Assembly (NCBI GenBank): GCA_946481585.1
Contig: CAMLOF010000196.1
Span: forward strand, 1 to 5,820
DNA: 5,820 bases
From: an uncultured Macromonas sp.
Lineage (GTDB): Bacteria; Pseudomonadota; Gammaproteobacteria; Burkholderiales; Burkholderiaceae
Direction of reading: 5' to 3'
Shown here: positions 1 to 4,857 of the stretch, one piece after another
Layout: each line of letters begins with the position of its first letter
Numbering within the stretch: the stretch's first letter is position 1
The notes under the pieces: model-generated
Databases searched by the model: none
Seen by the model: the letters and a program-made list of their open reading frames with translations, nothing else
Told to the model about the DNA's origin: nothing
Program-made: the position numbers and the translations under genes

Positions 1-561
<561 letters not shown>

Positions 562-575
562 CGCGACCCACCTCT

Positions 576-1199
576 ATGTACCTGCCCGCCCACTTTGCCG
601 AGACCCGCCCCGAGGAACTGCACCGCGTCATCCGCGAACACCCCTTGGGTATGCTGGTCACGCCCGGCGAGGCGGGCATGGACGCCGACCACGTTCCCTT
701 CGAGTTCGACCCCGAAGCAGGGGCACACGGCGTGCTCACCGCCCACGTGGCGCGGGCCAACCCGCTGTGGCAGCGCTGCCCCACGGGCACGCAGGTGATG
801 GTGGTGTTCCGTGGCGCGCAGGCCTACATATCGCCCAGCTGGTACCCCAGCAAACACGAAGCGCACCGCCAGGTGCCCACATGGAACTACGAAGCGGTGC
901 ACGTGCACGGCACGCTCACCGTGCGTGATGACGAGCGCTTTGTGCGCGGCCTGGTGGCGCGCCTGACGCGGCGGCACGAGGCCACCGAGCCCCAGCCGTG
1001 GAAGATGGGCGACGCCCCGCCCGACTACATCGACAGCATGCTGCGCAACATCGTCGGCATTGAAATTGCCGTGACCACGATGACGGGCAAGTCCAAGCTG
1101 AGCCAGAACAAGGACGAGCGCGACCGCCTGGGTGCCGCCGACGCGCTGGCGGCGCGGGGGCAGGCAGAGCTGGCCGCATTGATGCGGCGACCCACATGA
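576..1199 (+). CDS. PaiB-family FMN-binding protein (putative negative transcriptional regulator)
   Basis: A complete 207-residue protein of the PaiB family, which has a split-barrel flavin-binding fold. Bacillus PaiB is described as a negative regulator of sporulation and protease genes, and many proteobacterial members carry the name FMN-binding negative transcriptional regulator without direct proof. Supporting features are the N-terminal MYLPAHF, the central block YISPSWYPSK (residues 84-93) followed by VPTWNYEAVHVHG (100-112), and the C-terminal KLSQNK (174-179). The length is normal for the family. The reading frame is open far upstream of 576, but that part overlaps the hydrolase gene in another frame and has no family similarity, so the ATG at 576 is the start. 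No clear Shine-Dalgarno sequence precedes it; with only 14 bases after the upstream stop, translation may depend on reinitiation. It converges with the rhodanese gene. No HTH is visible, so DNA binding is unproven and an oxidoreductase-like role is possible. Confidence 0.9.
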   Translation: MYLPAHFAETRPEELHRVIREHPLGMLVTPGEAGMDADHVPFEFDPEAGAHGVLTAHVARANPLWQRCPTGTQVMVVFRGAQAYISPSWYPSKHEAHRQVPTWNYEAVHVHGTLTVRDDERFVRGLVARLTRRHEATEPQPWKMGDAPPDYIDSMLRNIVGIEIAVTTMTGKSKLSQNKDERDRLGAADALAARGQAELAALMRRPT

Positions 1200-1249
1200 T
1201 CGGCACCAAGACACTGACTGGGTTCAGGTAACGGTCGAGATGCAGCCGC

Positions 1250-1582
1250 TCATGTTGCGGCCCCTTCCAGCGCTTGGCCGTCGGCTTGCCATTCGGCCTT
1301 GCCACCCTTGAATACGGCGACATCGGTGTAACCCAGTGCGTGCAGTTGCACCGCGACCTGGTCTGAATTCGTGCAGGTGGCGCTGGCGCAGTACACGACG
1401 ATACCTGCGCCCTTGGCAGGCAGCAGTTCTGGCGCAAGCTCCTTCACCTGCCCGACGTTGATGTTCAGGGCGCCCGGCAAATGCCCCTGAGCGAAGTAGC
1501 GAGAGGGCAGGGCCTCCACCAGAACGGGCGGGGTGGCTGAGCGCAGGCCGTTGAGCAGATCGTGCAAGCTGATAGTCTTCAT
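1250..1582 (-). CDS. Single-domain rhodanese-like sulfurtransferase
   Basis: A 110-residue cytoplasmic protein consisting of one rhodanese domain, with no signal peptide or membrane segment. Rhodaneses carry sulfane sulfur as a persulfide on an active-site cysteine and pass it to thiols or cyanide. The domain shows the CH2A-type motif GHLPGALNI (33-41), the active-site strand and loop IVVYC (61-65) with the likely catalytic Cys65, a second Cys at 70 in the same loop, and the C-terminal FKGGKAEW (91-98). The loop lacks the Arg found in many thiosulfate sulfurtransferases (CxxxxR), so the preferred substrate may differ. The start is the ATG at 1582, preceded at five bases by GAGGT (1588-1592). 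It is transcribed divergently from a MarR-family gene, across an intergenic region with two identical palindromes, so it is probably the MarR target. A role in detoxifying or sensing reactive sulfur is inferred. Confidence 0.9.
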   Translation of the reverse strand: MKTISLHDLLNGLRSATPPVLVEALPSRYFAQGHLPGALNINVGQVKELAPELLPAKGAGIVVYCASATCTNSDQVAVQLHALGYTDVAVFKGGKAEWQADGQALEGAAT

Positions 1583-1587
1583 GGTTT

Positions 1588-1592
1588 ACCTC
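1588..1592 (-). promoter_or_regulatory. Ribosome binding site of the rhodanese gene
   Basis: GAGGT on the minus strand lies five bases before the ATG at 1582. It supports that start codon. Confidence 0.7.
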
Positions 1593-1610
1593 AAATGGTT
1601 GCAGTAGAGA

Positions 1611-1628
1611 TAGTTGCATGTGCAACTA
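1611..1628. promoter_or_regulatory. MarR operator O1, perfect 18-bp palindrome
   Basis: TAGTTGCATGTGCAACTA consists of two perfect 8-base inverted arms around a central TG. Its 14-bp core, GTTGCATGTGCAAC, is repeated exactly at 1650-1663. MarR dimers typically bind palindromes of about this size near their own promoters. O1 covers the -35 of the candidate regulator promoter and the predicted transcription start of the rhodanese promoter. A further half-site, GTTGCA, occurs at 1598-1603 in the rhodanese leader. Binding by the adjacent MarR protein is inferred from position. Confidence 0.75.
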
Positions 1629-1641
1629 AATGGACTATAAG
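1614..1641 (+). promoter_or_regulatory. Candidate promoter of the MarR gene
   Basis: TTGCAT at 1614-1619 (-35) and TATAAG at 1636-1641 (-10) are separated by 16 bases. They would start transcription at about 1648, inside or next to operator O2. This start lies downstream of the ATG at 1630, which therefore could not be translated from this transcript. The -35 is only a partial match and lies within O1. Confidence 0.5.
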
Positions 1642-1662
1642 CGCAATTCGTTGCATGTGCAA
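1634..1662 (-). promoter_or_regulatory. Candidate promoter of the rhodanese gene
   Basis: On the minus strand, TTGCAC (1662 to 1657) and TATAGT (1639 to 1634) are separated by 17 bases. The -10 matches five of six consensus positions. Transcription would start near 1627, within operator O1, giving a leader of about 45 bases that carries the GAGGT ribosome binding site. The -35 lies inside operator O2, and the -10 overlaps the -10 of the opposing regulator promoter. Confidence 0.55.
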
Positions 1663-1663
1663 C
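1650..1663. promoter_or_regulatory. MarR operator O2, 14-bp palindrome identical to the O1 core
   Basis: GTTGCATGTGCAAC, with two 6-base arms around TG, is the same core as O1. The centres are 37 bp apart, about three and a half helical turns. O2 covers the -35 of the rhodanese promoter and the predicted transcription start of the regulator. A bound dimer would thus block both promoters, which fits repression and autoregulation. Confidence 0.75.
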
Positions 1664-1671
1664 AATTAACC

Positions 1672-2124
1672 ATGCCTGCCGACAAACGTCACCCCACGCC
1701 CCATTTCCTGGCCTGGGCCCGCCTCTTGCGGGCCCACAGGGTCCTCCTCGAGCGCGTTCAGGCCGATCTGGCTGCGGCCGAGCTGCCTCCGCTGGAGTGG
1801 TACGACCTGTTGCTGGAGCTGGACATGGCTGACGGCAACCGGCTGCGCCTGTATGACCTTGGCGAGCGTATGGTCCTCAGTCGAAGCAACCTGACGCGGC
1901 TATGCGATCGCCTGGAAAAGGAGGGCCTGATCTCGCGTGAACAATGCGCGGAAGACCGCCGGGGGCTGTTTGCCACGCTGACGCAGAAGGGCGCACAGAT
2001 GCGCCGCGCCATCTGGCCGGTCTACAAGAGATCGGTAGAGCAGCATTTCTCCGCTCACCTCACGGAAGAAGAGGCCAATGAGTTAGCGTCGGTCCTGTTG
2101 AGGGTGCAGAACACCGGATCGTGA
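1672..2124 (+). CDS. MarR-family transcriptional regulator
   Basis: Winged helix-turn-helix regulator of the MarR family, 150 residues from the ATG at 1672, within the usual family range. The N-terminal helices (about 10-38) form the dimer region. The recognition helix lies near SRSNLTRLCDRLEKEGL (70-86), and the wing carries the family signature EDRRGLFATLTQKG (94-107). The C-terminal helices complete the dimer interface. An upstream in-frame ATG at 1630 would add 14 residues, but it precedes the predicted transcription start and the added codons contain operator O2, so 1672 is preferred. No good Shine-Dalgarno precedes 1672; the leader is short and may be poorly translated. It is divergent from the rhodanese gene and converges with the hydrolase gene (19-base gap). 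Cys78 in the recognition helix and Cys92 at the wing could act as thiol sensors, which is speculative. Confidence 0.92.
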   Translation: MPADKRHPTPHFLAWARLLRAHRVLLERVQADLAAAELPPLEWYDLLLELDMADGNRLRLYDLGERMVLSRSNLTRLCDRLEKEGLISREQCAEDRRGLFATLTQKGAQMRRAIWPVYKRSVEQHFSAHLTEEEANELASVLLRVQNTGS

Positions 2125-2143
2125 CGGGGCGGCACCTGGCCGC

Positions 2144-2956
2144 CTAAGCCAACACCTCCCGCAGCCATGCCACCAACTGGTCGCTGGCCTCGCGTGGGGT
2201 GTCCAGGTGGCCGCCCGGTACTTCCAGGTAACGGCTCTTGGGGTTGGAGGGCAGTTTGTCCACGTAGTAGCCCCGCACGTTCCTGAACAGCGGGTCTTTT
2301 TCGCCAATGGCGGTGAACACCGGCAGATCGGCCGGGATGCGCGGTGCAGTCACGCCCATGTCGGCGTCTGACGCCGGGTCGAAGTACGACAGGAAGTTCT
2401 TGGCCGACGTGACGACGGGCTGCTGGCGGCCCTGGTTGATGTCGTTGAAGCGGTGCTTTTCGTCGCCCTGCCCCGCCGCGACCTTGGCGCGTGCGTCGTC
2501 AATGCTCTCGCGCACGGTTTTGAGCGTTGGGTAGTTGTAGTAACCGTAAGGGATGTGCCCGGGGGCCAGCAGCACCAGCGCGTGGGCCGTGCCGCCCCTG
2601 GCTGCGTGACTGAGCGCCGCAGGGCAGCCCATGCTGTGCCCCGCCAGAACGATTTTTTGCGCACCCTTGTCTTGCAGCTGCTTCACGTGGGTGGCCACCT
2701 CTTGCATGGCCTGGTCCCAGTGGCCGTCAAGGTAGCGGTTGCGTGACCAAGGCATGTCGGGCAGTGCCACCTGCCAGCCCAGGCTTTCAAACCGGCCCTT
2801 GAGGGTGGAGAAGTTGGGGTCGCTGGGCCCGCCGGGGTTCTTGCCGTGGAGCATCAGCACGCCTATCTTCCCGGCGTCTTGCGCCCACCCAGCGCCCGGG
2901 TACATGCCCAGCAGACCCAGGGCCAGAGCGTGGCCAAGTGCTTCGCGTCTTTTCAT
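2144..2956 (-). CDS. Exported alpha/beta hydrolase
   Basis: A 270-residue alpha/beta-fold hydrolase with an N-terminal export signal: KRR at 2-4, a hydrophobic stretch at about 10-19, and a likely cleavage after AGWA at residue 25. The mature protein would be periplasmic or secreted. The fold is shown by strand and oxyanion motif VLMLHGKNPGG (33-43), the nucleophile elbow AGHSMG (105-110, Ser108), the acid in GEKDPLF (Asp221) and the base in VPGGHLDTP (His250). The triad is therefore complete. The start at 2956 has AGGAGA four bases upstream. Its first bases overlap the stop of the AraC gene as ATGA, so the two are translationally coupled and share one transcript. The substrate is unknown; esters, lipids or peptides are all possible. 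Longer upstream reading in this frame only overlaps the AraC gene in another frame. Confidence 0.9.
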   Translation of the reverse strand: MKRREALGHALALGLLGMYPGAGWAQDAGKIGVLMLHGKNPGGPSDPNFSTLKGRFESLGWQVALPDMPWSRNRYLDGHWDQAMQEVATHVKQLQDKGAQKIVLAGHSMGCPAALSHAARGGTAHALVLLAPGHIPYGYYNYPTLKTVRESIDDARAKVAAGQGDEKHRFNDINQGRQQPVVTSAKNFLSYFDPASDADMGVTAPRIPADLPVFTAIGEKDPLFRNVRGYYVDKLPSNPKSRYLEVPGGHLDTPREASDQLVAWLREVLA

Positions 2957-3795
2957 GTTGTCTCCTGGTTGGGTGGCGCCTTGTCCTGGCCCCTGCGGGG
3001 CATTTTCGGGGATTTTCCGGGGTGGACGTGCAGGTACTCCTGCGGCGTCATGCCCATGTGGCGGCGGAACATGGCGATGAAGGCCGAAGGGGTGACGTAG
3101 CCCAGTTCGATCGCCGCGTCTTTGACGGGGTGGCCTGCTTCCAGCAACGCAATGCCGCGCAGCACCTTCAGGCGCTGGCGCCAGTCGTTGAAGGTCATGC
3201 CCAGGTCGCGCAGGCAGCGCCGTGCCAGCGTGCGTTCGGTGGTGTGCACCCTGGCGGCCCAGGTGGCCAGCGGGGCCATGTCCCACGGGCGCTGCTGCAG
3301 TTCGTCCAGCACCTGCCGCAGCTGCGGGTCGGTGGAGGCGGGCAGGAAGCTGTCCAGATGCGGGGCCGCAGTCAGCTCGTCCAGCAGCACGTCGAACAGG
3401 CGCTGCTGCGCCGGGGTGGCGGGGTGCTCCACCGCGCCGTCGCGCAGGCGCGTGAGGATGGCGTCCATCAACGGGCTGACCGCTACCGTGCAAGGTTGGG
3501 CGGGCAAGGCGGTGCAGAGCTGGTCCTCCAGGTACAGCGTGGCGTAGCTGGCCGCGCGCTGGTTGCTGGCGCTGTGTTCCATGCCAGGTGGAATCCATAC
3601 CCCGTACTGTGGCGGCGCGAGGAAGACGCGCCCGGCCATGGTGATTTCCAGCACCCCGCTCAAGGCCTGCACGAACTGCCCGCCGTTGTGCCGCCCCGGC
3701 GGGTAGGCGCTGCCAGCGGCCAGGTGCACCACCAGAAAGCGGGTGGGCTGGGTGAGCGTTTCTGCCAAGGGGCGCAACTGGCGGGCCGGGGGCAT
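2953..3795 (-). CDS. AraC-family transcriptional regulator with N-terminal cupin-like domain
   Basis: A 280-residue regulator: an N-terminal cupin-like ligand or dimer domain (about 18-100, with GVWIPPGMEHS at 65-75) and a C-terminal AraC-type DNA-binding domain (about 155-258). The latter has two helix-turn-helix units: LATWAARVHTTERTLARRCL (176-195) and, more conserved, DAAIELGYVTPSAFIAMFRR (226-245), followed by HMGMTPQEYL. The C-terminal tail after residue 258 is basic and proline-rich, without a recognised function. The start is the ATG at 3795, because AAGGTGG (3801-3807) lies five bases before it; the GTG at 3804 would overlap that ribosome binding site. It overlaps the downstream hydrolase by four bases and is divergent from the dioxygenase gene. 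Control of either neighbour is inferred from arrangement. The ligand is unknown. Confidence 0.92.
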   Translation of the reverse strand: MPPARQLRPLAETLTQPTRFLVVHLAAGSAYPPGRHNGGQFVQALSGVLEITMAGRVFLAPPQYGVWIPPGMEHSASNQRAASYATLYLEDQLCTALPAQPCTVAVSPLMDAILTRLRDGAVEHPATPAQQRLFDVLLDELTAAPHLDSFLPASTDPQLRQVLDELQQRPWDMAPLATWAARVHTTERTLARRCLRDLGMTFNDWRQRLKVLRGIALLEAGHPVKDAAIELGYVTPSAFIAMFRRHMGMTPQEYLHVHPGKSPKMPRRGQDKAPPNQETT

Positions 3796-3800
3796 TTTGT

Positions 3801-3807
3801 CCACCTT
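3801..3807 (-). promoter_or_regulatory. Ribosome binding site that sets the AraC start
   Basis: AAGGTGG on the minus strand lies five bases before the ATG at 3795. It covers the alternative GTG at 3804, which would leave that codon without a usable site, so the protein most likely begins MPPARQ. Confidence 0.65.
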
Positions 3808-3822
3808 GTCTTATGGTTTGTC

Positions 3823-3857
3823 TGTTTTGGCGTATTCAAGCCAATACTGCCACAACA
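3823..3857. promoter_or_regulatory. Imperfect 35-bp dyad between the AraC and dioxygenase genes
   Basis: The left arm TGTTTTGGCGTATT (3823-3836) and right arm AATACTGCCACAACA (3843-3857) are inverted copies apart from one inserted T and one substitution, around a 6-base centre CAAGCC. The position in the 89-bp divergent gap makes it a candidate binding site for the AraC-family protein. Many AraC members bind direct repeats, so another regulator is possible. No convincing core promoter was found in the gap on either strand. Confidence 0.45.
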
Positions 3858-3884
3858 GAATGGAGCCTACAAGGAGACGAAACC

Positions 3885-4742
3885 ATGCCCACCTTTTCCC
3901 CTGCCCCCCAAGACCTGCAAGCCCTGGTGCCGCCCGAACTGGTGGACGCTTTCGAAGCAGATGGCGTGGTCTGCCTGCGCGGCGTGTTGCGCCCGGCCGA
4001 GGTAGACCGCCTGCGCCAAGGCATAGACGACAACCTGCGCCAGCCCAGCCCCCGCGCCAAGGTGGCCAGCCGGGCGGACGACCCGGGCCTGTTCATCGAG
4101 GACTTTTGCAACTGGCAGGAAAACGCGGCCTACCGGGACGTGATTGAACAGTCGGCGCTGGCGGCGGTGGCTGCCCGCCTGACGCGCAGCGAGCAAATTC
4201 GCCTGTACCACGACCACATGCTCACCAAGGAAGCGGGCACCCTGCAGCGCACGCCCTGGCACCAGGACCAGCCCTACTACAACGTGGAAGGCAGCCAGAA
4301 CGTGAGCTTCTGGATACCGGTGGACCCGGTGTCGCGCCCGGCCACGCTGGAGTTTGTAGCTGGCTCGCACAAAGGGCCGTGGCTGATGCCGCGCACCTTC
4401 ATGAGCAACGAGGCCAAGTGGTTCCCCGAGGGCAGCTTGGCTGACTTGCCCGACATCGAGGCCGACCGCTCGCGCCACCGCATTCTGGGCTGGGCGCTGG
4501 AACCCGGTGACGCCGTGGCCTTCAACATGCTCACGTTGCATGCATCCGCAGGGGTGGAGCCGGGGCGCCGGCGCCGGGTGTTTTCGGTGCGCATGCTGGG
4601 CGACGACATGCGCCACGCGCCGCGCCGCTGGAAAACTTCGCCCGACTTCCCCGGCCTGGCCGAGCAACTGCCGCCCGGCGCGCCCATGGCGCACCCGCTG
4701 TTCCCCGTGTTGTGGCCCAAAGAAGCAGCAGCATTGACCTGA
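3885..4742 (+). CDS. Phytanoyl-CoA dioxygenase (PhyH) family Fe(II)/2-oxoglutarate oxygenase
   Basis: A 285-residue cytoplasmic non-haem iron oxygenase of the PhyH family, which couples 2-oxoglutarate decarboxylation to hydroxylation of a small molecule. The double-stranded beta-helix core is marked by the iron ligands His126 and Asp128 in WHQDQPYYN and His219 in LTLHASAG. The Arg cluster at 228-231 about ten residues later probably holds the 2-oxoglutarate carboxylate. FWIPVDPVSRPATLEFVAGS (142-161) is typical of bacterial members. The reading frame extends back to 3813, but the ATG at 3885 has AAGGAG at 3871-3876, eight bases upstream, and the residues before it fall in the intergenic dyad, so 3885 is the start. 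It is divergent from the AraC gene, which may regulate it. The substrate cannot be assigned: the family includes ectoine hydroxylase, natural-product enzymes and phosphonate oxygenases, and none of their partner genes are nearby. Confidence 0.92.
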   Translation: MPTFSPAPQDLQALVPPELVDAFEADGVVCLRGVLRPAEVDRLRQGIDDNLRQPSPRAKVASRADDPGLFIEDFCNWQENAAYRDVIEQSALAAVAARLTRSEQIRLYHDHMLTKEAGTLQRTPWHQDQPYYNVEGSQNVSFWIPVDPVSRPATLEFVAGSHKGPWLMPRTFMSNEAKWFPEGSLADLPDIEADRSRHRILGWALEPGDAVAFNMLTLHASAGVEPGRRRRVFSVRMLGDDMRHAPRRWKTSPDFPGLAEQLPPGAPMAHPLFPVLWPKEAAALT

Positions 4743-4783
4743 GCTGGCCGCTTGTCGCCGCTCCCGGGGAGTTGAACCGACAT

Positions 4784-4797
4784 TTGACGGTCATCAA
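4784..4797. promoter_or_regulatory. Candidate FNR/ANR-type binding box upstream of the adhesin
   Basis: TTGACGGTCATCAA matches the FNR-type consensus TTGAT-N4-ATCAA at nine of ten specified bases. It is part of a longer near-palindrome, TTTGACGGTCATCAAA (4783-4798). Its centre, between 4790 and 4791, lies 41.5 bases upstream of the start predicted by a -10-like CATACT at 4820-4825, the standard class II activator spacing. Binding is not shown. Confidence 0.5.
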
Positions 4798-4819
4798 ACA
4801 CAGGCAGCCTTCGCATACC

Positions 4820-4825
4820 CATACT
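4820..4825 (+). promoter_or_regulatory. Candidate -10 element of the adhesin promoter
   Basis: CATACT matches four of six positions of TATAAT and predicts a start near 4832, leaving a short leader with the ribosome binding site. It is weak on its own and has no good -35 at the proper distance, as expected for an activator-dependent promoter. It is called mainly because of its spacing from the FNR-type box. Confidence 0.35.
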
Positions 4826-4844
4826 GGTGTGATGTATGTTTAAC

Positions 4845-4851
4845 AAGGAGG
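4845..4851 (+). promoter_or_regulatory. Strong ribosome binding site of the adhesin gene
   Basis: AAGGAGG, a full match to the anti-Shine-Dalgarno sequence, lies six bases before the ATG at 4858 and fixes that start. Confidence 0.8.
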
Positions 4852-4857
4852 CTCCTC

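Noticed and set aside
1211..1227. CTGA/TCAG inverted repeat in the gap between the PaiB-family and rhodanese genes
   Set aside because: A four-base stem is too short to mean anything; the 50-base gap shows no clear terminator.
2128..2144. GC-rich hairpin GGCGGC-acctg-GCCGCC between the convergent MarR and hydrolase genes
   Set aside because: The position suits a bidirectional terminator, but there is no T-run on either side and such stems are frequent at this GC content, so it is not called.
3810..3839. Possible AraC promoter on the minus strand, TTGAAT and CATAAG with an 18-base spacer
   Set aside because: It would start transcription near 3803, inside the ribosome binding site of the AraC gene, which would remove that site from the transcript.
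2938..4005. Open frame of 355 codons on the plus strand
   Set aside because: It runs antisense through the AraC gene and into the dioxygenase gene in another frame, both of which have conserved domains; no motif supports it.
3867..4694. Open frame of 275 codons on the minus strand
   Set aside because: It is a shadow of the PhyH dioxygenase, whose iron ligands and ribosome binding site are on the plus strand.
4761..4771. Short inverted repeat CTCC-CGG-GGAG after the dioxygenase gene
   Set aside because: The stem is only four base pairs and is not followed by T residues, so it does not support a terminator.
4846..4856. Inverted repeat AGGAG-g-CTCCT over the adhesin ribosome binding site
   Set aside because: A one-base loop cannot form the full hairpin, and a shortened stem would be too weak to hide the site.
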